A stretch of 64,000 nucleotides of DNA from positions 1 to 64,000 of the forward strand of contig CAYYJR010000009.1 in the NCBI GenBank assembly GCA_964472305.1, read 5' to 3'. This DNA is from CAYYJR01 sp964472305 (GTDB lineage Bacteria; Armatimonadota; Hebobacteria; CAIYQO01). The position numbers were made by a program, and so were the translations under genes. A model generated the notes under the pieces. It had not been told where the DNA came from, searched no databases, and saw nothing but the letters and a program-made list of their open reading frames with translations. Shown piece by piece: positions 52,681 to 60,847 of the stretch; within the stretch, counting starts at the first letter, position 1; each line of letters begins with the position of its first letter.

Positions 52681-53241
52681 TTAGCTGTTCACCGGCTCGA
52701 TCAGACCGTAATTACCGTCGCGCCGTCGGTAAATAACGTTCACTTCATCGCTCTCCGCATTGCGGAAGACGTAGAAGTCATGACCGATCAATTCCATCTC
52801 CATGGCGGCCTCTTCGGGGTCCATGGGTTTAATGGCAAAGCGCTTCGTGCGCACGATGTTGGATGTCATCTCCATCTCGGTCGGCGCGGGCGCCGCGGGG
52901 AGTTCGACGCCGGCGGGCAGCTCACCGGGCTTCAAGCCGCCCAGCGATTCCCGCGTGCGCGTGACGAACCGGCTTTTATACCGGGTGAGTTGACGTTCCA
53001 GTTTATCGATCACCAGATCGATGGAGCTATACATATCCGGCGAACGTTCTTCCGCACGGATCATGGTGCCGTCCGCTTTTACCAGCACTTCAACGGTGTG
53101 CTGATTCCGCATAATGCTTTCGGTGACGTGAATTTCCTGCAAGTGATCGAAGAAGCGACTCAACTTGTTCAGTTTGGCCTCGGCGTATTCGCGCAACGCC
53201 GGGGTCACCTCGACATGCTTTCCAGAAAAAATAATTTGCAT
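52681..53241 (-). CDS. hpf: Long-form ribosome hibernation promoting factor
   Basis: A 186-residue HPF. The N-terminal RaiA/HPF domain starts MQIIFSGKHVEVTPALREYA and includes the basic LTRYKSRF helix. The C-terminal domain of the long form is present (IVRTKRFAIKPMDPEEAAME then FYVFRNAESDEVNVIYRRRD), which joins two 30S subunits into 100S dimers. AAGGAG lies 9 bases before ATG 53241. It is the last gene of the operon with yacL and ispDF. Confidence 0.95.
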   Translation of the reverse strand: MQIIFSGKHVEVTPALREYAEAKLNKLSRFFDHLQEIHVTESIMRNQHTVEVLVKADGTMIRAEERSPDMYSSIDLVIDKLERQLTRYKSRFVTRTRESLGGLKPGELPAGVELPAAPAPTEMEMTSNIVRTKRFAIKPMDPEEAAMEMELIGHDFYVFRNAESDEVNVIYRRRDGNYGLIEPVNS

Positions 53242-53315
53242 CGCATGTACTCCTTCCGTTTTTCCATGAGCTCTGATCTGAGCCCCTTGCCGGACGGGCC
53301 GATGACCCGTCCGCA

Positions 53316-54515
53316 CTATGTGTATTCCATACCCGGCAGCGGGAGCAGACTGACCGTTGCATACGCTGCGATCCCCTCGCCGGCGCCGATAAAACCTAAT
53401 CCCTCCGTCGTCGTCGCTTTCACGGAGACCTGATCGACCGCCAGCGCCAGCGCCGCCGCCAGTTGTCCGCGCATGGCGTCAATATGCGGCGCCAGCCGCG
53501 GCGCCTGCGCTGCTACCACGGCGTCCACATTGGCTGGTCGATACCCGGCTTCCCGCACCCGCGCCGCCACCTCGCCCAGCAGCAGCAGGCTGGAGACACC
53601 GCGGTAGCGCACGTCGCTGTCGGGGAAATGTTGCCCGATATCGCCCAACGCGGCAGCACCCAGCATCGCATCCATAATCGCGTGGGTCAACACGTCGGCG
53701 TCGGAATGGCCCAACAGCCCCAGCGCGTGCGGCACGGTGACGCCGCCCAGCACCAGTGCGCGCTCCGGCGCCAGCCGGTGCACATCATAGCCCATGCCGA
53801 CGCGCGGCGGTCCGGCCAGCAATCGTTCGGCCAGCGCCAGATCTTCCGGGTGTGTGACTTTAAAATTCATCATGTCACCCTCGACCAGGTGCACCCGATG
53901 CCCGGCACGCTCCACCACCGCCGCGTCATCGGTCACCTGCCAGTCTTCCGCCAACGCGCGTGTATATGCCGCCAGCAACAGCGGCAGGCGGAATCCCTGG
54001 GGTGTCTGCGCGCCCCACAACTCATCGCGGTTCAGCGTAGCCGTCACATGCCCCTCTGGCGACACGCGCTTCAGCGTGTCCGCCAGTGGGCGAGCGACCA
54101 CCGCGGCGCCGTAACGGCGCACCGCCTCGATGCAATCCGCGATGACGCGGTGTGAGACGAAAGGCCGGGCGGCATCGTGGATCAACACGATATCCGTCCC
54201 GGCCGACACTTCCCGCAGCCCCTGCCATACGGAGTCGCGCCGTGCAGCGCCTCCGGTCACCACTTTTTCCGTGAGCCCGGGCGGCCCCGTGGTGATTAAC
54301 GCGCGCGCCCGGTCCATCTCCGCCTCTCCTGCCACCAGGATGATCTCTGTCACCCCCGGATGGGCACGAAAGGTGGACAACGCATACGTAAGCAGTGGGC
54401 GTCCAGCCAGCATTACCCAGGCCTTGCGCTCACGGCTACCCAGTCTTTGGCCGGCCCCGGCGGCCGGAATAATAACTGCTATGCCCGTCGTCGGATTCCT
54501 CCTGCCCGTTCTCAT
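53316..54515 (-). CDS. ispDF: Bifunctional MEP cytidylyltransferase/MECDP synthase (IspDF)
   Basis: A 399-residue fusion of two steps of the non-mevalonate isoprenoid pathway. IspD (about residues 12-232): AVIIPAAGAGQRLGSRERKA, VLIHDAARPF, WGAQTPQGF. IspF (about 237-392): GMGYDVHRL, GHSDADVLTHAIMDA, IGQHFPDSD and KATTTEGLGFIG. The substrates are methylerythritol phosphate with CTP and CDP-ME 2-phosphate. ATG 54515 overlaps the end of yacL by 80 bases, and the frame offers no later start before the IspD core. IspE, which acts between them, is not in the window. Confidence 0.96.
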   Translation of the reverse strand: MRTGRRNPTTGIAVIIPAAGAGQRLGSRERKAWVMLAGRPLLTYALSTFRAHPGVTEIILVAGEAEMDRARALITTGPPGLTEKVVTGGAARRDSVWQGLREVSAGTDIVLIHDAARPFVSHRVIADCIEAVRRYGAAVVARPLADTLKRVSPEGHVTATLNRDELWGAQTPQGFRLPLLLAAYTRALAEDWQVTDDAAVVERAGHRVHLVEGDMMNFKVTHPEDLALAERLLAGPPRVGMGYDVHRLAPERALVLGGVTVPHALGLLGHSDADVLTHAIMDAMLGAAALGDIGQHFPDSDVRYRGVSSLLLLGEVAARVREAGYRPANVDAVVAAQAPRLAPHIDAMRGQLAAALALAVDQVSVKATTTEGLGFIGAGEGIAAYATVSLLPLPGMEYT

Positions 54516-55620
54516 ACTTCAACTCGGCAAAGATCATCTTGCCGGCCACAGTCTGCAGCACGCTGGAGACGGCGACGGTCACCGCGTCGCCCAACATTTT
54601 CTTCCCGTTCTCTACCACCACCATCGTACCGTCGTCCAGGTACCCGACACCCTGGTTGTATTCCTTACCTTCGCGCACGATGGTGACATGCAACTCTTCG
54701 CCGGGCAGCACCACCGGACGCACCGCATTCGCCAGCTCGTTGATGTTCAACACACGCACGCCGTGCAGCTTGGCCACTTTGTTCAGGTTGAAATCGTTGG
54801 TGACGATATCGGCGCTCATCCCCTTTGCCAGCTTCACCAGCTTCATGTCCACCTCATCGCCGGTGGCGAAGGTGACCTTGTAGCGATCGACGATGCGCAG
54901 GGTATTGTCCAGTTCGGTCTGCATCTGGTGCAGGATATCCAGCCCGCGCCGTCCGCGGTTGCGCCGCAGCGCATCGGCGGAATCGGCGATGTGTTGCAGT
55001 TCTTCCAGCACGAAGCCGGGCAGAATCAGCGCGCCGTCCAGGAATCCGCTGCGACAGATGTCATAGATGCGCCCGTCGATGATGACGTTGGTATCCAGCA
55101 GTTTTGGGGTGGCGCCCGCCTGCGTGAGCGGCAAAGCCTGTTGCGCCGCGCGGGTTGCCATGCCGGGCACCAGGAACTTCATCTCGTCCTTCATGCTTAA
55201 CGCGACGACGTTGAACAACCAGACGATCAGCACGGTGACCAACAACAGGATGGCGAATTTCACCAGCGAGTCGATGCCTTGCCAGCGGACGATGAGCGTA
55301 CCGAGCATGAACACCGGGATCAGGGAAAGCACGGTGCCGAAGGTGGCGGCGATTTTATCTTCCGCCGGAATGCGTTTTAAGTTGCTGCCGATATCGGAGA
55401 TGCGGTGAAAAAGCAGTGAACCGACCAGAAAGCCGACGATGCCGCCGAGGAGCACGAACAGGATGCGGGAGACGATGTCGAAAAACGGGAACGGCGAATA
55501 CATGTTGCTCGGATCAGGATTCAATGCGCGCAGGTAGGGTGCCGCCAGCGCATACCCAATGAGGCCATTGCCGAAAGCAAAAATGCCGCTGAATATCCAT
55601 GCCATTATCCGTACGCGCAT
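54436..55620 (-). CDS. yacL: PIN/TRAM domain membrane protein (YacL-like)
   Basis: A 394-residue protein with four transmembrane helices in the first 150 residues, a PIN nuclease-like domain (LLDTNVIIDGRIYDI, ELQHIADSADALRRNRGRRG, TNDFNLNKVAKL) and a C-terminal TRAM domain (VVLPGEELHVTIVREGKEYN). The PIN acidic residues are present, so a membrane-bound RNase is possible. The neighbouring isp genes match the yacL-ispD-ispF order of Gram-positive relatives. AAGGAG lies 7-8 bases before ATG 55620. Confidence 0.93.
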   Translation of the reverse strand: MRVRIMAWIFSGIFAFGNGLIGYALAAPYLRALNPDPSNMYSPFPFFDIVSRILFVLLGGIVGFLVGSLLFHRISDIGSNLKRIPAEDKIAATFGTVLSLIPVFMLGTLIVRWQGIDSLVKFAILLLVTVLIVWLFNVVALSMKDEMKFLVPGMATRAAQQALPLTQAGATPKLLDTNVIIDGRIYDICRSGFLDGALILPGFVLEELQHIADSADALRRNRGRRGLDILHQMQTELDNTLRIVDRYKVTFATGDEVDMKLVKLAKGMSADIVTNDFNLNKVAKLHGVRVLNINELANAVRPVVLPGEELHVTIVREGKEYNQGVGYLDDGTMVVVENGKKMLGDAVTVAVSSVLQTVAGKMIFAELKYENGQEESDDGHSSYYSGRRGRPKTG

Positions 55621-55746
55621 CGTTCGTCTCCTTCTATAAGTGCCGGTCAGTCTGGTCAGGTTCACGAAAACCTCTGGTTAGACCGGCGGGCGATGATGGA
55701 TTGCCGACAGATCGCGTGACTACTGACGGCGGAATTTACCGTCTCC

Positions 55747-55775
55747 AGTATAAGCGATTTGCTGGTGACCGTAAA
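55747..55775 (-). promoter_or_regulatory. Promoter of the yacL-ispDF-hpf unit
   Basis: Minus strand TTTACG (55770-55775), 17 bases, TATACT (55747-55752). The predicted leader is about 120 bases. Confidence 0.5.
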
Positions 55776-55871
55776 GGGAAAGTCCTCATCTGCGTTGCTC
55801 GTGTCGCGGGCTTTTCTTCCTTTTCCCCATGTTCGAATGAAAACTAACAGTATCGGTGAAATAATTCGACG

Positions 55872-57740
55872 CTATCCGATGCGGCGATGAAAGACCCACC
55901 ATTCCAGACAAAGCACCGCCAATGCGATCAGCAACATGATGCGCCAGATTTCCCGTTCGGTCTGCACCGGACCAGCCGTGGCGGTGATCTGCTCGCCGCG
56001 CCCTGCCAGTGCCAATTCTCGACGTGGCGTCAAGTCCGACTCCTCGGCGTTCAGCAGGTTGGCGGCAAAACGCAGGCTGAAATCGTGTTTGCCGGACGCG
56101 GTCTTCGCACTGACCTGATACACACCGGCACGTGTCACCTGATCCAGCGACAGCATCCCACCGTTGGTCGGCAGCGCTTCAATGCCGCCGTCGGGGCGGC
56201 GCAGGGAGGCGTCGTACGCGTCAGACGGCAGCACCACCGGCACGATCTCGCCCGTGCGCACGTTCACTGCCTGCGCGCGGTGTTGCTGGCCGGACAACCA
56301 ATCCACGCAATTGGCCATAAAGATGGGGAAGGCGGCGTTCAATGGCAAGTCGGATGCATGCAAGTTCCAGCCCAGGTATACCAGTCGCTGTCCCGCGCGG
56401 TCGAGGGTGTAGGCGATGGGTCCGGCGCTCGTTTCCACCAGCGACTCGGCCCCGGATGGGAGTTCGACCACCATCGCCTCGGTAATATGGACATCACTCA
56501 GGTCCACCGACGACATCACCGGATGCCTCCGATCCCAATCCGCCACGACCGGCGTTTGCACCACGCGGCGAAGGTGCGCCGGCTGCGCACCCCCCACGCC
56601 GCCGAAACAGAGCGCGGGGACGCCGGGAGCGGCAAGCATCGGCACATTATCAAGCACCAGCACCGTGCCGCGCGCGCCGCTGTTGGGCGGCGTGGCTCGC
56701 TGCGTGACAGTCAGGGTGGGATCGAGCGAGAGCGCGGTCGTCAGAAACAAGTTCCCGGTGGTCACCAGTGTCACCGCGACCGGATCCACCCGTGGCAGCA
56801 CCAACTGCGCTGCATTATCCACCGTCAGGTCATCGTGCAGATCCAGTCGGGCTTGCAACACGCCTGGCCGTGCCGGTAACTGTTGCAGCAAGTCGGTGCG
56901 CGCGGCGCCGCCCACCAGCGTCAACTCGCGCGCATCCAGCAACTGGTCGTCCAGCGACAGTTCCAGCGTGAACTGCTTCGCTGATTTGCTGTAATTCTTC
57001 AGCGTGATCAATCCCTCGAAGCCCCCCTGCTTGCTCAAGCGTCGACGCACGCTCATCATCACAATGCCGACGTTGTCGCAGCCGCGTCCCACCTGCACGA
57101 AATGGATGGGCAGGCGAAAGTCGGCAGGCAGGTTCACCGCGGGGATGGCGCCGTCACTGATAATGGCAATATCCACCGGCTCGGTGTTGTTCTTGCCGTT
57201 TGTCAGCCCGGCGGCCAGGTCGAGGGCGCCGCGAAGATCGGCGCTGGCGTCGGTCGGCTGCAGGTGATCGAGCGCGTCATGCAGATCGCGCGTATTGGTG
57301 GTAAACGGGGTGAGCGCGCGGGTGGCGCCGCCGACGGCAATGATCATCATGCGGTCGCGCGGACCAAGCGCTTCCACGGCGCGATGACCCTCCCGTTTGG
57401 CGGCGGCAAAGCGCGACGGCTTGACATCGGTGCTCTGCATGCTTGCCGAGGCATCGATGACCAGCACCACGCTGCGTCCGCCCGGTCGCCGCCAACTCAT
57501 CGCCGGACGCGTCAGTCCGAAAATAACAAGAAACACGATGAGCAACTGTAACAACAGCAACAGGTTCTTGCGGAGTTTCTGCAGCGGTGCGTTGGCTTGC
57601 AAATCCTGCAGCGCCTGTTCCCACAGAAACACGGACGGGACGACGAAATCCCGCCGTCGCAGTTTCAACAAGTACAGCAGGATAATCCCCGCCGCCAGCG
57701 GAATCAGCAGCAACCACCACCAGGGCGCCAGTAGATGCAC
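55872..57740 (-). CDS. BatA-type von Willebrand factor A membrane protein
   Basis: A 622-residue protein. Residues 1-80 form an aerotolerance-regulator (BatA) N-terminal domain with two membrane helices (WWWLLLIPLAAGIILLYLL; LLLLLQLLIVFLVIFGL). The VWA domain follows with an intact MIDAS motif D96-A-S-A-S (VLVIDASASM). A middle region holds further beta-rich repeats, and a final helix lies near residue 600. GTG 57740 has AAGGAG 9 bases upstream. Such proteins often work with MoxR ATPases; none is in the window, and the function is unknown. Confidence 0.87.
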   Translation of the reverse strand: MHLLAPWWWLLLIPLAAGIILLYLLKLRRRDFVVPSVFLWEQALQDLQANAPLQKLRKNLLLLLQLLIVFLVIFGLTRPAMSWRRPGGRSVVLVIDASASMQSTDVKPSRFAAAKREGHRAVEALGPRDRMMIIAVGGATRALTPFTTNTRDLHDALDHLQPTDASADLRGALDLAAGLTNGKNNTEPVDIAIISDGAIPAVNLPADFRLPIHFVQVGRGCDNVGIVMMSVRRRLSKQGGFEGLITLKNYSKSAKQFTLELSLDDQLLDARELTLVGGAARTDLLQQLPARPGVLQARLDLHDDLTVDNAAQLVLPRVDPVAVTLVTTGNLFLTTALSLDPTLTVTQRATPPNSGARGTVLVLDNVPMLAAPGVPALCFGGVGGAQPAHLRRVVQTPVVADWDRRHPVMSSVDLSDVHITEAMVVELPSGAESLVETSAGPIAYTLDRAGQRLVYLGWNLHASDLPLNAAFPIFMANCVDWLSGQQHRAQAVNVRTGEIVPVVLPSDAYDASLRRPDGGIEALPTNGGMLSLDQVTRAGVYQVSAKTASGKHDFSLRFAANLLNAEESDLTPRRELALAGRGEQITATAGPVQTEREIWRIMLLIALAVLCLEWWVFHRRIG

Positions 57741-57844
57741 GCGTTATGCTCCTTCCATGAGAGCCATCGTCGCGATGGCTTCCGAGTGACCGAGACCTGT
57801 CCGCGTTATGCCCGGAATACACCACGGATAATCGCCGCCGCGGA

Positions 57845-58066
57845 TCAGGCACCTTCTTCGGCGGGTGGAGCATCCCGCTCGCGCGCGGGACGCGCGCCGG
57901 CGATCTCGCTGATGCCGAAGATAACCATTACCAATCCGCACACCGTCACGCCCAACGCCATCAGTGCCAGCAACACGGTGACGACACTTGACCACCAATG
58001 CAGCATCAACCAGATGCCCACACCCAGCAACACCAATCCCATGATCGCCAGTATCACACGCGCCAT
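57845..58066 (-). CDS. Small two-helix membrane protein
   Basis: A 73-residue protein with two transmembrane helices (VILAIMGLVLLGVGIWLML; VTVLLALMALGVTVCGLVMV) and a charged Pro/Ala-rich tail. No family recognised. GGAGG lies 5 bases before ATG 58066; ATG 58078 is an alternative. It precedes the VWA gene by about 100 bases on the same strand and may be co-transcribed. Confidence 0.6.
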   Translation of the reverse strand: MARVILAIMGLVLLGVGIWLMLHWWSSVVTVLLALMALGVTVCGLVMVIFGISEIAGARPARERDAPPAEEGA

Positions 58067-58219
58067 AAGTGCCTCCATGACCGCGGGCACTTGCACACCC
58101 GCACAACATTCTTCATTCGCGGTCGCGAGTTGTGCCTCCTGCCGACTATGCGTCCACCTTTCATACACGTAGCATTAGACAGCGCACCTCAACCGGCGTG
58201 CGCAGGCAAGGCAGAGATC

Positions 58220-60796
58220 ATGACGAATCCGTCGCTCTTCGAGGACGAATGGGCCCAGACGCGCACCGATCTGGTCGCCGCGGCGGTGCGCGAGCTAGCG
58301 CCGCCACACAGCGCGCTGGCCACGCTCGATCGCGGACCGGACGATCTGGCGCGCCTGCCTGACGGTGCGCTCACCCCTGACCGCATGGCGCGGCTGTGGG
58401 GCCAGTTGCAACTGGTCATGGTGGATTGCGGCGTCGATGGCATGGGGCGTACCGGCGTGCCGGAGGTGAGCGCGGCTTGGCTGCGCGTGCGCCGTTCCGC
58501 GGAAACGGTCTTCCAGGCCCTGCTGCATCGTGCCGAATGGATGTCGCTGCAGGTGGACCTGCATGAGGAAGTGCTACCCCGGTTCGCGGAAGCGGTTCCG
58601 CTGTCGCGTGCCGGACGGCTGGCACGCTGTCGCGAGGCGATCGGCCGTCTGCGCATGCTGGCACAGCGCACCAGCGGACTGCCCCATGCCTGGCGCATTG
58701 CCCGCATCACACGCCTGGCGTATCCCGACGTCACTCCCACTGGATGGCAGGGGCGCCAGGGAGAGGAATGTACTGAACCTCGCGTGCGTGCCGTGGCGCG
58801 CGCACTGCTCGAGCGTCTGCGTGAAGACGGACTGGGCGCTCTGCCGCTGGTGGTGGGTTATGACAGCCGCGTGCACGCCGACCAATTGGCGATGCTGGTG
58901 GCAGACACCGCCAGCCGCCTGGGGCAGCCCGTCCGCCTGTGCGCACACGATTGCGCGGCGCCAGCACTGGTGACATACGGCACCGAAGCACTGGGGGTGG
59001 GCAATACCGCCGGCATCATCCTCAGCACGGCGTCGCGCCTGCCCATTACCGATCCATCCACCGGACAATATACCGGTAATGAATACCAGGGATTGCGCTA
59101 CTACACCGCCTACGGCACACCACCCACGGTGCGCCTGACCGAACGCATCTCACGCCGTGCGGCCGAGTTGCTGCTGGACGTGGCAGACGCCGACGCTGGG
59201 GCTGACGGGGAAGTAATCATGATACAGCCGCGGGAGGATTACCTGGCGCGGCTGCACATAGCCATGGGTTTTCCCGTCACCATGCCGGATGCGCAGCGCC
59301 CGGTGTGTGAAGCCATGCGCGAATACTGGCGCCAGCCACAGGCGCTCATCGTGATTGACGGCATGTATGGCGCGGCGCGCGACGACTTGCGCGCAGTTTG
59401 CGAGCGGCTGAAACTGCCGTGTGAGTTGCTGCACGGCGAGCGCGATCCGCTGTTCGGCGGATTGCAGGCAGCCAGTCCGGAGCCGCCCAATATCAACGAA
59501 CTGATCGCGCATATCAAGGAGAAGCGCAGCGAGCATCACCCGCTGATCGGACTGGCGTTCGACGCAGACGGAAACCGCGTGGGCGTGGTGGACGAAACCG
59601 GCACCTATCGCTCAGCGAACACGGTGCTGGCACTGCTGACCGACTTCCTGCTCAATGAAGCATACCCCGGCACGCCGGGCATGATCATCCGCTGTATGGA
59701 AACCACACGCCTGCTGGACCGGCTGGCGGCGTTGCCGGAATACGTGGGGCGCACGCTGCCGCCACCCGCACAGGATCGGATGCCCGCTTATGTGCACGCA
59801 CCGGAGTATCGGCGGTTGTTCGGCGATCCGACGCTGCTGCACGGCGGCGAGTTATTCGTGGTGCGCGATGACACCGAGGTGGCGCGGCTGGTCTTTCATA
59901 ACATTGAGGTGAAACTGGAGCGTCGGCGGCGTGGCGAGTTGTCGCCGGCACAGATGCAGGAAGCGTTTCATGAGGATCTGGAACGTATGCTGGTCGCCGG
60001 CGATGGGCAGGGAGCGTTGCTGGCGCGCGGACACGCACCGGCGGCGGATGGACCATGGACGGCATTGCTGCTGCTCCACCTGTGCGCGGTGCGGCGCGCG
60101 CAAGTGGGCGAGCTGTGGCACCGCCTGCAGGCACGCATCGGACCGTCGCACACCGGTCAACTGGACCTGCATGCACCCGATGCCGTAAAGCGCCTGCTGG
60201 TCAACCGCTATATCGCTCAGTATGAACTGAAAGCCGCAGGACGTCCGCTTTTCAGTACTGAACAACTGGCGGGTGGCACGGTACGTTATGCCGGCGGCAT
60301 GCGCGACCGTTTTCTCGAATGTGCGCTGAATGATGCGGAGGGGCATCCCGCCTATCTGTTCGTTCAGGCACGCGATCGCGAGCCGGCCATCCGTGTCAGC
60401 GCCGAATCGTCGACACCGGAATTCACCCATCGCTTGCTGTTGCTCATCGCCGGTCAGTTGGAAAACCTGCTCATCGAAGAGTTGCGCCGGGCGGAGCATC
60501 CATGGAAAGTCGTGGAAGTGCTCGCTGAGTTGCAGTGGCCACCGTCAGCGCTGGTCGATCTGCCCGGAACACTGAATTGCCGTATCGCCGAGCAGGCGTA
60601 TGCACGCCTGCAGGAGTTGGCGCGACCGGGACGCGAGGCGCCGGAGTTGCTGCGCTTCGTCACTGATCGCCTGAACGAGTTGCAACCGGGCAAAGGCCGG
60701 TTGCTTGCAGCCTGTCACCTGGGCGAACCGCACGCCGCCCCTCCCACCCCACCACCCCCACGCATTATCTGGGAAGGTGACGGTAACGAGGCATGA
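58220..60796 (+). CDS. Very divergent alpha-D-phosphohexomutase superfamily protein
   Basis: An 858-residue protein, nearly twice the size of phosphoglucomutase/phosphomannomutase. About 200 N-terminal helical residues precede the mutase domains. Phosphohexomutase landmarks are visible but altered: the phosphoserine loop TASHNPPxxNG appears as STASRLP (residues 269-275) with NEYQGLRYY further on; the metal loop DGDADR reads FDADGNRVG (D448-A-D-G-N-R); the sugar loop GGE is H541-G-G-E544. The C-terminal phosphate-binding domain is followed by a proline-rich tail. It could bind sugar phosphates without being a normal mutase. ATG 58220 has a weak AAGGCAGAG upstream. It is divergent from the small membrane protein and ends in a hairpin. 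Confidence 0.72.
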   Translation: MTNPSLFEDEWAQTRTDLVAAAVRELAPPHSALATLDRGPDDLARLPDGALTPDRMARLWGQLQLVMVDCGVDGMGRTGVPEVSAAWLRVRRSAETVFQALLHRAEWMSLQVDLHEEVLPRFAEAVPLSRAGRLARCREAIGRLRMLAQRTSGLPHAWRIARITRLAYPDVTPTGWQGRQGEECTEPRVRAVARALLERLREDGLGALPLVVGYDSRVHADQLAMLVADTASRLGQPVRLCAHDCAAPALVTYGTEALGVGNTAGIILSTASRLPITDPSTGQYTGNEYQGLRYYTAYGTPPTVRLTERISRRAAELLLDVADADAGADGEVIMIQPREDYLARLHIAMGFPVTMPDAQRPVCEAMREYWRQPQALIVIDGMYGAARDDLRAVCERLKLPCELLHGERDPLFGGLQAASPEPPNINELIAHIKEKRSEHHPLIGLAFDADGNRVGVVDETGTYRSANTVLALLTDFLLNEAYPGTPGMIIRCMETTRLLDRLAALPEYVGRTLPPPAQDRMPAYVHAPEYRRLFGDPTLLHGGELFVVRDDTEVARLVFHNIEVKLERRRRGELSPAQMQEAFHEDLERMLVAGDGQGALLARGHAPAADGPWTALLLLHLCAVRRAQVGELWHRLQARIGPSHTGQLDLHAPDAVKRLLVNRYIAQYELKAAGRPLFSTEQLAGGTVRYAGGMRDRFLECALNDAEGHPAYLFVQARDREPAIRVSAESSTPEFTHRLLLLIAGQLENLLIEELRRAEHPWKVVEVLAELQWPPSALVDLPGTLNCRIAEQAYARLQELARPGREAPELLRFVTDRLNELQPGKGRLLAACHLGEPHAAPPTPPPPRIIWEGDGNEA

Positions 60797-60820
60797 TGGA
60801 TTCGCAATCCATCATGCCTC
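60788..60820. terminator. Perfect hairpin overlapping the mutase stop codon
   Basis: A 15-base perfect inverted repeat (60788-60802 with 60806-60820) with a 3-base loop. The left arm contains the last codons and TGA stop of the mutase gene. It lies between convergent genes and has no U tract. Confidence 0.65.
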
Positions 60821-60847
60821 GCGAGCGGTTGCGGGTTGGTACACCCC

